A stretch of 64,000 nt of DNA from the NCBI GenBank assembly GCA_050084985.1, contig JBITNC010000001.1, positions 87,792,001 through 87,856,000 of the forward strand, in the 5' to 3' direction. The DNA is from Nageia nagi (taxonomy: Eukaryota; Pinophyta). The position numbers and the translations under genes were made by a program. Shown here piece after piece: positions 24,716-35,039 of the stretch (the first letter of the stretch is position 1; each line of letters opens with the position of its first letter). The notes under the pieces are model-generated. The model worked only from the letters and a program-made list of their open reading frames with translations. It was not told the DNA's origin and did no database searches.

Positions 24716-25330
24716 CTAAAATTGGTTGAACATTCTCATGTAAGAAATAGTTTCCCATACCAACATTAGTAGTCTGATAGTTAAGGTTATTTGTTGAAAG
24801 TATCTCAGAGTCAATAGTGACTCCATGATTGGATCCCTTTCAAAGTTCTCTACTTTCTCATAGTTATTTATACAATTATGTTCATTTATCTTCATTAGAT
24901 GAACACTTTTGGTAGCCTCATTTGGAAACTTAATATACTTGTTCTTGAAGTAAAGTAGGAGATGTGTGTAATCTAAAGCTAAATAACCTCCTAACTTAGC
25001 AATGAATTCTATGAACAAGCATATACCAACTAGAGGTTGAATATCAACTATAATGATATCTTGAATGATACAAATATCAAGGAATGCATTTAGAGTTATA
25101 TTAACTCCTTAGACACTACCAATCACATCAACTGGTGAAGAATCTAATTGAATGACTCCATCAATGCATTGGGTTATATACAATTTCATTTCATTTGTAA
25201 CATCTTGGAGAATAATAGTACTAGCAACTCGAGTATCAATCATGTAATTATTAACAACCCAACCTTCTAACCTAAGAGATAAATAGAAATGTGGAGGCCT
25301 TCTTATACCTATTGAAGTTAGACAAACATC
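24716..25330 (-). pseudogene. Tat-like gypsy protease pseudogene
   Basis: Minus strand. At about 25240-25200 the sequence VVNNYMIDTRVASTIILQDV matches a retropepsin active-site strand in which the usual DSGAS/DTGAS is DTRVAS, so the catalytic Gly is lost. Downstream are hydrophobic strands (IIVDIQPLVGICLFIEF at about 25050-25000) and the 100-codon frame 25018-24716 with LGGYLALDYTHLLLYFKNK. It lies in the expected place after gag. Confidence 0.6.
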
Positions 25331-25399
25331 ATCAAAATTTGTAAATACAACATTTTCCTAACTAGTCCTTTTCTTTCTATTTTTTAACTTCAAAGCTTC

Positions 25400-26992
25400 T
25401 TGCAAAAGATCTATTTGACCAAGTATTCTCAATGCATCAAACATATTAGTCCCAGAGGGTGTTCTTTTTTATTCTTCCACTATATTAAATGGAGTATTGG
25501 TGGATGACTTACTTGGCTCAGCAAGTTGATAAAATCTAAATGACTAAGTGGCCTTATTTTTTGTTGTTCAGTTATGAATGGATATCTCATTGGAGTAGGC
25601 CTCTCTTTTTGAGGATCATCATTTTTGGTTAGAGCAAAATTTCTTGCAATAAGAACAAGATTACTTAGAACTTATGGAACTTGACCTAGATGACCTGGAA
25701 GTTGATTTTTCAAATTAAATGACTTAAATGCAAGAGTCTTATCTCTCTTAGGGTTAGGTACAGTTGATGTGGATGGATGATTTGATTAATTAGCTAGGTC
25801 TATTGTGGTGTTGCTAAAGTAGAGGTTCTGGTTTATATATAATTTGCATGTTCTTTAGCATAGCTTGGAATCCAAAACTTTACCATATTAACATCTATAG
25901 TAAGTTATGATGTAGGTTCTTCCATTTGATCAAAGTGTAGACCTAAGTATTGGTGTTGATATATTGTATAATATTTTGAAAAATATGGAGCAAAGTAAGG
26001 AGGACACCATTCCATAACAACCTAAGCTTCACTTTCTATAGAGCTAGCCATGACTTCATTATCAATTACTTTAGGAGTAAGAGGATGCTTTGATTGGTTA
26101 TTCCTAGGCTAAAATCTTGGTTGATATTTATTGTCATATATTTTAAAATTTTATCCTTGATTCTACCTATCTTGTAAAGTGTTTGTCATATTCCTGATAG
26201 TTATCTTCAACTACCTTATCCTCTTAGCCTCTTATTGGTTTAAACTAGTACTTGTACTTGTTAATGGAAGAACTAAAACTTAGTTTTGAATAATAGGTTT
26301 GGGAGGAGGGAATGGTAAGGATAAAACTTTTAGATCAAGGATTAGTGTAGGAAATTACTTTGGATGTAAATTAGGAAATAAAGGCATGATAGATCTTAGT
26401 TGTATTTTTCCAAAAAAACCAACTTATGTAAAGGTAATTTTTACTATGTAATAAACTTCTAGAAAACTTTCCTCGAATATGAAAATTAGCACATTTAGAT
26501 CTAGGTGGAAATCTTTTCTATAGTATACTAGGGCTTGACCATTAGTTGGTCTAATCCTTGTTGGAATGGATTTCTAAATTTTCTCAAATCTAATATTAAA
26601 ATCATCTATAGACTCATGAGGATGTCTTCTTATGCAATCTATAAGGTTTAGAAAAGTAATATCATCACCACATTTAGCAAATATTTTAATTAGATCTTGG
26701 CATAACTCTCCCTATGTATTTATTGATTGAAGAGTTACGCTCTTGAACCACTCTGCTACTTTTCCTTTGAAAGAATGTGGCAATAATCTTATCATGATAG
26801 TTTCATACGTGATGTCCAAACTTGATGCTAAGTGAGATACATCTTGAAAATACTCATATGATATTTTTTTGATCCATCATACTTAGGAAATACTTTAAAG
26901 GTTTCTTGAGTAATAGTTGGAGAATTAGCAGGAACTACCAATGGATTACTATTGTTCCAATTAGGGAAATCTAAAGCAGTAGGCTGAGCCAT
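25400..26992 (-). pseudogene. Tat-like gypsy gag pseudogene
   Basis: Minus strand from a likely start at 26992-26990 (MAQPTALDFPNWNNSNPLVV). Gag core motifs follow with frame slips: KVFPKYDGS near 26890, then LLPHSFKGKVAEWFKSVTL at about 26790-26735, and HESIDDFNIRFEKI at about 26620-26570. Near 25670-25640 a Cys-containing patch (CSYCKKFC) may be a degenerate zinc knuckle. Between 26400 and 25700 the sequence is low-confidence linker. No long open frame survives. Confidence 0.62.
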
Positions 26993-27339
26993 TTTTGGAC
27001 CAATTGGGTTAAGTGAAGGATTTTTTGGATTGAATCAAATGCAACTAATAGTGTAACTACTCTTAGAGGAATTTATGGAGATAGAGTCCTACAAATATTT
27101 CACCTTTTCTTCCTTTGAGAAAGTGACATCTCTTGAAATCTAGGTTGTTGGAAAGAATTTCTAGCATACTTCTAGTGAATTTACGAATTAGAGGTGCTAG
27201 GTTTCCTGAAAATGATTGGTATGATAGTAGAGTTTCCAAAAAGGTCTAAGGAACCTTACAAACTTTATAAAATAATGGGGATAGCCTACCATATATAGCT
27301 ATCTAACCTATCCATGCCTAGATGATTTAGGTTTTACTC

Positions 27340-27368
27340 GATTCCCATTGGGCATGCCAAAAACAAAA
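27340..27368 (-). other. Possible primer-binding site of Tat-like gypsy
   Basis: Just inside the 5' LTR, element sense reads TTGGCATGCCCAATGGGAAT after an 8 bp spacer. It resembles the TTGGCGCCGTTGCC type of plant gypsy primer site after CpG decay. Weak match. Confidence 0.3.
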
Positions 27369-28375
27369 TGTTCTACTATTGATCAAACTAACTTAACCTA
27401 AGGATTTGTTCTAGTAATATCTCCACTACTCTGATAATAGCAAGTTTCTTGAATGAATAGAAGATTATGGGATAGTGCACTCATGGGTGTTTCTACTCAT
27501 TCTTTGAGTTATAGGCTGACTCTTATCTAAGAAAAGGTCAAATGTAATAGGAAAAAGATAAAAATCTAAACTACTAAATAGGGAAATGTAAATAACATCA
27601 AAATAAACTAAACTAATAAACCTAGGCATCACTGTGTAGATAGTAATCCATAGCCAAGATTGAGAATAGAATAACTATCTCACTCTTGGCATCTCGCAAG
27701 TGTAATACATAGCCACAACTTCAAACAAAATCTCATATACAATAATCACAAAATTAGAAAACAATCATAGAATTCAAAGGAAAAAACATCTTCACATTGC
27801 ATTACCATATATGAAAGTAATTCTTACAATGGGCAACTTTACTAAAATGTCCAACATCTTGGACTTCTAACAGTCCACTATTTATAAAATTTTCTTTACA
27901 ATGGATGATTTTCCACTATTAACAAGTATATCTATCCCTTTGACTAAAGATAGAATAAACTTAAATATTTATAATATTTATAGAAGATTCTATAACTATA
28001 ACTGATTATGGAGCATGGTCCAGATGCGATGTTGATTCTTTGAATTTGCAGATCTTCAATCTTGTACTCATCCATCCATAATTAGTCACTTTTATCTCTT
28101 GAACTTGATCAATATGAAACTATTACTCAATTTAATAGGTATGGTCTATCATTTTTGTAAGTAAAATTAAGTTGTTTCAGTAATCGATGGTCTACCAACT
28201 CTATATAATCATTAAATGGTCTTGTTTGTAGTTCTAATGCTGAATACTATAAGGGTGAAAGGAAGATGTAGTCATTAAAACCAAATAATGAACTACTACT
28301 GCCACATGGAAATGAGTTGTAGTTGACACATTAACAAAGTCCTAGGGATCATACACCCTTGATTAGGTGGACCTA

Positions 28376-28694
28376 TGTTATGAACAAAGTTCCCAAAATA
28401 GCATAAAATCACCAAAGAGAGAGCTCAACGCATTGAATAAGAGATAAAATCTGTAATAAGCCACTTCGAGGGGGCAACCTCCTTTGTAATAAGCCACTTC
28501 GAGGGGCAACCTCCTTTACATCACATCAATTACACAACAATAGACATCTTCAAATGATAATACCTCCTTAGTATATATAGGAGTCCAAGGGGTGCCACTA
28601 CAATGAAAGGACACTAGCCGACATACAATAATAATGTAAGGAAATAATAATAACCATAGCCAACCTAACAATAATAATGTATAGGGACCTAACA
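28376..28694 (-). repeat. 3' LTR of gag-only element
   Basis: TG...CA ends. A TATA box in element sense (CTATATATAC) lies at about 28571-28580. About 60-130 bp after it in transcript sense is a tandem pair of 31-32 bp units containing GCCACTTCGAGGGG (about 28460-28515). Confidence 0.93.
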
Positions 28695-28723
28695 TGCCCC
28701 TCTCCTTCAAAAAAATGTTGTCC

Positions 28724-29650
28724 TCAACATTTTAGTAGTTCTGGATGCTTCTGTAGAAATTTCTCATCTTCCCATGTGGAATATTCAGCCATTGCCATAT
28801 TTTTACTTTCAACCTTCCTTGCCATCCTAAAAGCCATCTCTAAGGATGTTGGTTCAAATAGATGCACCTCATGTTGAATTTTATCCTTTAAGATTCCCAT
28901 AAAGAGATCCAAAAATCTATCATCTGGTATATCCTTCACTCTAAGACTCAACTTTTGAAATTGTTGAATGTGCTCCATCACTGAACCTTCTTGCCTTAGA
29001 TTTATCAATTGAGTAAACAAGGAATTATTCTTAACATCCTCATGGTAGGCTATCAGTTCCTCTGTAAAAATGGACCAAGATATAATAGAACCCTTTTTAC
29101 GTTCACAAAGCCATTGGTACCATACAACCTGCTCAGGCTCTAGATACAAGGATGCAATAGTTACTTTTTGTGATGTTGGTACTTGGTGTAGATCAAAAAA
29201 GTGCTCCATTTGAAATATCCAAGTGATGGGGTCCCTTCCATCAAACTTCCTCATGTCGATCTTGGGGATTTGGATTCCCCTTGAGAACCATGCTTGATTA
29301 CTTCCATCAGTAGAAGCATATCCTCCTGAATTAGGCTTATTAATGAAGGGTTTATCTCCTTGAATAATATCATTATTTACCTGATAACCCTGGGCCATAT
29401 CAACATATTTAGGAATATTTACCTCTGGGTTTTGTATGAGTTGAAAAATCTTTTCCATATATTGATCCATTTTAGTTGCCAACTCTTTTGTCAAATCCCT
29501 TTTTAATTCCTCCATATCACCCTTTTTTACACACTCTTTAACCAATTCTTCCACTTGGGATATTCGAAAGAATATGTCTTCACTTTTTGCCGTAGTCATG
29601 GATGAACCCTCTAGAGGTCTAGTTGGTGTAGCAATTTTTTTTGGTGGCAT
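28724..29650 (-). CDS. Intact Gag protein of gag-only retrotransposon
   Basis: A 308-residue open frame from MPPKKIATPTRPLEG. Residues about 20-90 are Lys/Glu-rich and likely helical (EELVKECVKKGDMEELKRDL). A retrotransposon gag core covers about 125-275: RKFDGRDPITWIFQMEHFF, a VVWYQWLCE motif, SVMEHIQQFQKLS and DLFMGILKDKIQHEV. It closely resembles the decayed chromovirus gag at 38231-39413 (both have FDG, SWI/TWI and WYQW). It stops (ELLKC) without any zinc knuckle, 29 bp before the 3' LTR, so the nucleocapsid and all pol functions are absent. It is the only undamaged retrotransposon ORF in the window. It would presumably package its own RNA or co-assemble with a partner's Gag. Confidence 0.93.
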   Translation of the reverse strand: MPPKKIATPTRPLEGSSMTTAKSEDIFFRISQVEELVKECVKKGDMEELKRDLTKELATKMDQYMEKIFQLIQNPEVNIPKYVDMAQGYQVNNDIIQGDKPFINKPNSGGYASTDGSNQAWFSRGIQIPKIDMRKFDGRDPITWIFQMEHFFDLHQVPTSQKVTIASLYLEPEQVVWYQWLCERKKGSIISWSIFTEELIAYHEDVKNNSLFTQLINLRQEGSVMEHIQQFQKLSLRVKDIPDDRFLDLFMGILKDKIQHEVHLFEPTSLEMAFRMARKVESKNMAMAEYSTWEDEKFLQKHPELLKC

Positions 29651-30674
29651 TTTGACTAAGTATTCTAGGGGGTCTCCCTATATACGCCAGGTACGTGGGA
29701 GCTCAATTCTGTGCTAGTGCTGTCTAATGCACAACCGTTCGAAAAGGGCCCTTGCTAATATACTCGCGGTACGTGAGGGAATCCTAAAGGACCTCTCTAT
29801 ATACCATGTACGTGCATGAGCATGATGGCCTCTCTATATACTCAAAGGTACGTGAGAGAATCCAACAGTGGCCTAAGCGATATACTGCGAGTACGTTGTA
29901 GGAGACCACAATTCCTCGGGATGCAGTGCTGGCAAAGTAACGATAGCTCCTATGTTTAAAGATGCCAGAACACATCTATACCTAAAAGAATCTACTCTTT
30001 CTTTTCTTTCCAATAGCTTATGAATCACCCCAAATAGACCTTCCAATCAAAATATATGCAAATTTAAAGAAATAAATAAATAAATTGTACCTTTTTAAAT
30101 CATGATTTGGAGACTGTTCTATTATCCAACCTTCCAACTGATGTAAATATGAAATTTCGGCCCTTTAGAGTCTGAAATTTATACCTATGGTAGCCTCAGA
30201 TGTCTTCTTTTCAATGCCACAGATTTCATCAAATTCTGATAGTCCAAGAGGAAATGACTGCAATTTTCCCAAAATGTGCTGATTTTTGGATTTTTTTGAA
30301 GAGCGAACTTGTATGAAGTGCCTTGTGTCACCTGTTTATTCTCAGACCTTGAAAATTGTAACAGATAAACTTTAGTATATAAACTAACCAATACAATAGG
30401 TTTCACCTATTTTGGAGCTGTAAAACTTCAGATATACCCTTTTTAGCTAGAACACCTGTTTCAGACCTACTTTTGCGACTAGTCACAAACCTTAACTTCC
30501 CCTGAGTGTAACTTAAAAAATATATCGAATTAGGAGCTGAAATTTTAACCGAAACTTCTTCGTTATGTCTTCAAAAAACCCAATAAATTTCAAAATCTGA
30601 ATCCTCCCGAAAAAAAATTGGTAGCGAAAATGCCACGATGACTAGTTTTGAGCTGTGAAACCCTAGAATCGTCT
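29651..30674 (-). other. Leader of gag-only element with about 40 bp repeats
   Basis: Untranslated leader between primer site and gag start. Near the gag end, the core GTACGT recurs at 29691, 29769, 29808, 29848 and 29891 (spacing 78, 39, 40, 43), each with TATATAC or similar 6-12 bp to its left. In element sense the unit approximates CACGTACC, a spacer, GTATATAG and a GAGG block. Small frames at 29784-29975 and 30185-30406 have no recognisable domain and are probably chance. Confidence 0.75.
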
Positions 30675-30686
30675 GCTCTGGTACCA
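30675..30686 (-). other. Primer-binding site, initiator tRNA-Met type
   Basis: Element sense TGGTACCAGAGC, two bases inside the 5' LTR; differs by one base from the common TGGTATCAGAGC complementary to tRNA-iMet. Confidence 0.85.
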
Positions 30687-30688
30687 AA

Positions 30689-31007
30689 TGTTATGAACAA
30701 AGTTCCCAAAATAGCATAAAATCACCAAAGAGAGAGCTCAACGCATTGAATAAGAGATAAAATCTGTAATAAGCCACTTTGAGGGGGCAACCTCCTTTGT
30801 AATAAGCCACTTCGAGGGGCAACCTCCTTTACATCACATCAATTACACAACAATAGACATCTTCAAATGATAATACCTCCTTAGTATATATAGGAGTCCA
30901 AGGGGTGCCACTACAATGAAAGGACACTAGCCGACATACAATAATAATGTAAGGAAATAATAATAACCATAGCCGACCTAACAATAATAATGTATAGGGA
31001 CCTAACA
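30689..31007 (-). repeat. 5' LTR of gag-only element
   Basis: Same length and ends as the left LTR. Differences seen by eye are CTTTGAGG for CTTCGAGG and GCCGACC for GCCAACC. Confidence 0.93.
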
Positions 31008-31892
31008 ACCTAGGTATTCACTTCCTTTTACAGTCTTTGTTCATTCTTGGTAGGTCTTGTTATACCTTGGAAAATATTACTGAAATATAAAAATACTTTT
31101 GAAACTTACCATCTGTTGATTTCCTCTGAAAAATATGATATCATTGCTCAAAATTGGCAAGGTTTACTGAATGTAGAGTGTTATAAACTTCTCCCATCAT
31201 GAAGACTTATAGGACTAAGTGCTAATGAAGGCATCTAGAGCCCGCTAATTTTCATCAAGTATGATGTCACCAATGGAATTTTGTGGGCCTAATTTTACTT
31301 TGAATCTTATGATAGTGCCTGATACATGACTTAACCAAAATAGACTTTATATATAATGAGGCCCAAAAATAAGACCCAAACTTTACTAGACCAAAACATA
31401 AGTAACTTAACTTACAATAGGAATTGAATTTGACTTAAAAAAATACCTATACTCTATACAATATAATACCTAGAAATAATTTAGCTAATTTTTACAAAAT
31501 GGGATTCTTTGTAGAATATGACTTATAGACATAACTCAGACACCACTTAGATAATTTTTTGACAAATAACACTCATCTTTGAATAAAATGACAATTCTAA
31601 ATGACCTTTTACTGACTAAGACCTGAACATTACTAAAATGACCCTAAAAATATTGAACAAAATGAAACTCTAATTTAAGAGAATATATAATATTGACTCT
31701 TGAGACAAAGAGTAAAAGTACACAATACAATACTTTCAAGACTAAACTTTGTATAAGTATTTACAACCAAGAAAGAAAAGAAAACATGAAACAAGAATTA
31801 TAGAAAGAATTTTATTTCAAGGAAAGAATGAATGAATAATGAATATAAAGAATTTACCTTTAAGAATGTGATTCTACAAGAATAACAGAAAG

Positions 31893-32835
31893 TTATCTTA
31901 AAAAAATAAATTATTTGAACAAAAATAAATTTTTTTTAGGAAGAAAAAAATAATAATTTTCCCTCATAATAGAAATATTCTTTTGTCAATAAGAAAAAAA
32001 ATACTACCTTTTAAAAGGTTAACTTAAAAAATTAGGAATCAAAAAAAAAAAAAAACTCCTACCAACTATATTTGCAAAATTAAAATAAAGAATTAATGCC
32101 AATTGGTTACTCTTGCAAGTGGCAACCTTCTTTAACTATCTTCATTAATGTGGAGGATAAAATATTAAGAGAATTTATGGGAGACTAAAGATTCACATTT
32201 ACCAATACACAAATTAAATACATTGGATTTATTTTATGAATGGAGAACTAGGGAGGAGTAGTAATGGATGCAAGTGGCAACATAATGGTGGGTAAAAAAC
32301 ACCTACAAGCACGGACGGGGGGTAAGCAATGACACAATAGGAAGTGGAGGGGGGAAGTATAGGCATAATGGATGGGAGCACCTACTATTCATGGTAGCAC
32401 AAGTTTTTGGAAATGTTTCCCTAAAAATAAGTGATAGTTTTTTTAATAGGGTGGTTTTGGGGTTTGGTGTAATTGCTACGTAAAGGAGAAGCACCTCTAG
32501 TATTATTTAAAAAAAAAAAAAGTTGTAAGATTTACAAGTTTTAATATGAACAATATGTTAAGAAATGTTTTCAAAGAAATTGTAATTAACATAAAAGTTT
32601 AGTAAAAAGATTGTATCGCAACAATATATTATCATACAAAGTAACAAAATTGTTCTTACCTTTAAGTTATTCTTACACCATAGAGCTAATTTAAATTATA
32701 TGTAAGCTTATGTGTAAGAATAAAATGATCTTAAAAGAGATAAACAAAATAAATGAGAGGATGGGAGTGAGAAACTTATATCTCAATATTATTTTACCTC
32801 ACAAGTTTGAAAAAGTAGGAAGAGCTTCCAAGTAA
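31893..32835 (-). other. Copia 5' leader, outer part
   Basis: AT-rich, non-coding, with several A and T homopolymers (about 32041-32056, 32508-32521). It is the piece of the copia leader that was separated from 13881-15060 by the gypsy insertion. The 63-codon frame at 32303-32494 has no recognisable features. Confidence 0.55.
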
Positions 32836-32847
32836 GCCATGGTACCA
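32836..32847 (-). other. Degenerate primer-binding site of copia element
   Basis: Element sense TGGTACCATGGC, two bases after the LTR end; three differences from TGGTATCAGAGC (initiator tRNA-Met). Confidence 0.6.
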
Positions 32848-32849
32848 AT

Positions 32850-33321
32850 TGAAAGAGATGAAACCTCTTACACCCAAGATCACCTTGGAATGTTTTTCTA
32901 CTTCTAAGAAACAACTCAAGAGATAATCACTCAATCACACACAAGTGAGATAATCATGTATAGTGGTTCCTCTCTATCAAGAGAGTACTCCACTCTAAGC
33001 TAAATTTTATTACTTATTAAGACTCACAAAACTTTGTTACAATATTAGAATTATCACCGGTTATCAACCTACACTCTAAGAGAATAACAATACTTCAAAC
33101 TCAAGTATTTTACAACAAGGCCAAGCCCTCTATTTATAGGAGAGAACCCCACCTTAAATCACCTTTTAAGCCAAGGTTTATATGAGGTAGGAATGCTCAA
33201 GTTGCACTTATTTAATTCTTAAATACTAAAAAGGTGTTTATAAATACAATTAGTATTTAGATTAATTAAGCAAGTGAGACACATTTTTAATACTAGATAA
33301 TAATGCAATAGGAATTAAACA
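32850..33321 (-). repeat. Copia 5' LTR
   Basis: 472 bp, + strand ends TGAAAGAGATGAAACC and GGAATTAAACA. Partner of 8747-9219; TATA box CTATAAATAG (element sense) near 33131-33140. Confidence 0.9.
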
Positions 33322-33326
33322 TATTG

Positions 33327-33560
33327 AGCACACTAACTTTCAAGTAAACTTTATATTCTCTAGGGTCAATACTGATCACATTACCTTCATCCACAGTGTT
33401 ACTAATCACCATTGACATTTTTGGTGGTGCCTCTTTTGGTCCTTTTTTGAAGGCTAGTAGTGTCTTTTCTGATTTTTTTTAGACCTCCATCACTAAAATG
33501 ATGATACTCCTTTATTGTATCTCCTAAAGAAGTACAATGCTTGTGTTTGATAATATGTTA
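33327..33560 (-). other. Unassigned, possible decayed coding sequence
   Basis: On the minus strand about 33470-33330 gives a stop-free stretch (FKKGPKEAPPKMSMVI, then DEGNVISIDPREYKVYL) running up to the copia insertion site. I cannot place it in a family and no continuation is evident at 8741 and below. It may be a fragment of another element. Confidence 0.2.
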
Positions 33561-33587
33561 AATTTTGGAAATATCAATTTAAATACA

Positions 33588-34240
33588 AAAGGATTAAGAA
33601 CTATTTGATAAGATGCACATTGAAAATATACTTTTATGGACTACAATGATCACAAGATATGCATAAAATAGAATTTCTAAAAATAATCTAGTATGATGCA
33701 ACATAATTTTATATATTGCAATGATCACAATATATACACTAAATATGTTGCAACTTATGTTCAACTTTCAAATATTCATGTTGAAGTGGTCAATTGCATT
33801 TCAAATGTGGATGATTATTACTAATGAAATGTAATGCAAGATCTAAATATTCTTTCATAATGTTGTGGTGCATACTTTCAAGTAGATAAGAAATCATGTT
33901 CCATTTTATTTTTTTAAAAGTGTTTTTAATAAATATTTGTACAAGTAGACAATGTTGTTGATGGTTACAATAAGGATTCTATTAATGGAGTTGGATTGAA
34001 GTTGACAAAATGGTACATTCTTTATTGACCTTCTTAGTCATGCAACCTATCTTGAGGAAGCTTTGAAAACTACAACATTTGATATACAAAATACAACAAA
34101 GAGATATACCATATTTTTCAAGAATCTTATACAAATATAGAGTAAAGAATTGGAGAAAGAGATGTAAGAAATGCAAAGATGAAAGGATAAATGCTTGAAG
34201 GAAATAGAAAAACACTTAAAAAATAATCAATATTAGAGAA
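33588..34240 (+). pseudogene. Pentatricopeptide repeat (PPR) pseudogene fragment
   Basis: PPR proteins bind organellar RNA as arrays of about 35-residue repeats. At 33588-33680 the + strand reads ELFDKMHIENILLWTTMITR YA, the classic end of one plant PPR motif and start of the next. At about 34012-34075 it reads TFFIDLLSHATYLEEALK, matching the end of the repeat array and start of the E-type tail of plant PLS-class PPR proteins (usually VDLLGRAG.LEEA). Between these the frames are lost (33690-33960). No intact gene. A second, separate PPR remnant in the same orientation lies at 40715-41445. Confidence 0.6.
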
Positions 34241-34249
34241 TACCATCTA

Positions 34250-34605
34250 GACTCTTGTTTTGGGAATTCCACCTCATATTCTTTGTAACCTTTACAGATC
34301 TAGAGGAAGAAAGAAACTCACTTCAGCCATGTATAACAATGTTGAAAGAAATAAATACAACAAAGCTAATTGTATAATAAAATCTCTTATCTATGCATTC
34401 TTTACAACCTCGATATAATGGGGAAACACCTCAACACCTTTGCAAGAACATTATTCTTTTATTTATTGTTCAAATGATGATCAATATTTGATTCCTCATC
34501 CATGGTGGTATATATTGTTTAATGCATATTAGTCAAAAGTATGGTTGTTCTCCAAGAAATAAAACTATTATATGTATAGTTAATTCTAGTAAACAATAGG
34601 TGCTT
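34250..34605 (-). pseudogene. CACTA-type transposase N-terminal region, downstream part
   Basis: On the minus strand, directly left of the chromovirus, the translation gives KHLLFTRINYTYNSFISW (usual pattern: HL..NGI...YT.W) and further on, in another frame, SPLYRGCKECIDKRFYYTIS followed by VIHG, like the PLYPGC...KLS..VKL...HGWS stretch found in plant CACTA transposases after the transposase-associated domain. It continues the fragment at 40384-40545 across the insertion site. Stops and frame slips throughout; the catalytic region is not present in the window, and PPR-like sequence begins near 34240. Confidence 0.55.
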
Positions 34606-34610
34606 ACTAA

Positions 34611-34996
34611 TGTTACAATCCTGCTAGATCTTAAATAAAATAATGCAAAAACAACAACAAGATTTCTATCTTTTCAATGAAATAAGAATAGATATGCAAA
34701 CTCATCAATATTCAATAAATAATAGAACTCAAATTTGCAAATAAAAACACTGAATCATAATAGCTTTACTGAATAAGAGCTGAATTGCTGGCCACTTCGA
34801 GGTGGCTTCCTCTTTACACTTCAAATCCAAAAATATGAGCTAAATGATGACATTCTCAAGCCGTACAACATCTTTATATGATACTAACCCTAACCCTAAT
34901 CTGCCCTACTAATAATTATGGTATTCACATTATAATCCAATTACATCATAAGTATACTACTAATATAATTAAATGTTAGGATGTGGGATCCTAACA
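34611..34996 (-). repeat. Chromovirus 3' LTR
   Basis: TGTTACAATCC...GGATCCTAACA. TATA motif in element sense (CATATAAAG) near 34871-34880. A perfect inverted repeat GCCACTTCGAGGTGGC lies at about 34794-34809, in the transcribed part downstream of TATA. CTAACCCTAACCCTAA near 34883-34898 is telomere-like but is part of the LTR. Confidence 0.93.
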
Positions 34997-35010
34997 TGCC
35001 ACCCCTCTTA
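34997..35010 (-). other. Chromovirus polypurine tract
   Basis: Element sense TAAGAGGGGTGGCA immediately before the 3' LTR. Confidence 0.85.
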
Positions 35011-35039
35011 GAATAAAGCTTTTTCCTCAAAGCTTAAAT

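Larger units (their letters stand above)
28371..31012 (-). mobile_element. Young gag-only LTR retrotransposon (TR-GAG type)
   Basis: LTRs 28376-28694 and 30689-31007 are both 319 bp and I count only two differences by eye (both at CpG sites). The target duplication ACCTA at 28371-28375 and 31008-31012 is perfect. The 2632 bp element has LTR, a 1038 bp leader, one intact 308-codon gag, 29 bp and LTR, with no protease, RT or integrase. This fits the terminal-repeat-with-GAG non-autonomous class described in plants. Polypurine tract (about 28695-28710, element sense GAAGGAGAGGGGCA) and primer site are intact, so it was probably mobilised by an autonomous chromovirus-like partner in trans. CpG is less depleted than in neighbours, as expected of a recent insertion. 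Confidence 0.92.
27369..31887 (-). repeat. Tat-like gypsy 5' LTR, split by a younger insertion
   Basis: + strand ends are TGTTCTACTATTGATC and CTACAAGAATAACA. The LTR occupies 27369-28375 and 31013-31887 (about 1.88 kb), interrupted at the sequence ACCTA by the gag-only element. It aligns with 15066-16923 on both sides of the break. Confidence 0.88.
15061..31892 (-). mobile_element. Tat-like Ty3/gypsy element nested in copia leader
   Basis: Long LTRs at 15066-16923 and 27369-31887 (the latter interrupted) are flanked by the perfect 5 bp duplication GAAAG at 15061-15065 and 31888-31892. LTR ends are TG...CA. After removing the gag-only insertion the element is about 14.2 kb with LTRs of about 1.86 and 1.88 kb. 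Reading right to left: gag, protease, an RNase H-like module, RT, RNase H, integrase, then about 4 kb of unassigned coding sequence. RT and integrase motifs resemble the plant Tat group. Every frame is interrupted; LTRs differ at many sites, so it is old, though younger than the copia element it entered. Confidence 0.85.
8742..33326 (-). mobile_element. Ty1/copia retrotransposon split by a nested gypsy element
   Basis: Two LTRs of 473 and 472 bp (8747-9219 and 32850-33321) share their ends, TG...CA, and are clearly homologous throughout. The 5 bp outside them are TATTT (8742-8746) and TATTG (33322-33326), a target duplication with one mismatch. A polypurine tract lies beside the left LTR and a methionine-type primer site beside the right, so the element reads right to left. 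Gag and pol remains (10.3-13.9 kb) are in the expected order. Removing the nested gypsy insertion at 15066-31887 leaves about 7.7 kb. All frames are broken. Its gag start resembles that of the + strand copia element at the window end, so both belong to one lineage. Confidence 0.85.

Noticed and set aside
34883-34898. CTAACCCTAACCCTAA, telomere-like repeat
   Set aside because: It occurs at the same place in both chromovirus LTRs, so it is part of the LTR and only two to three units long.
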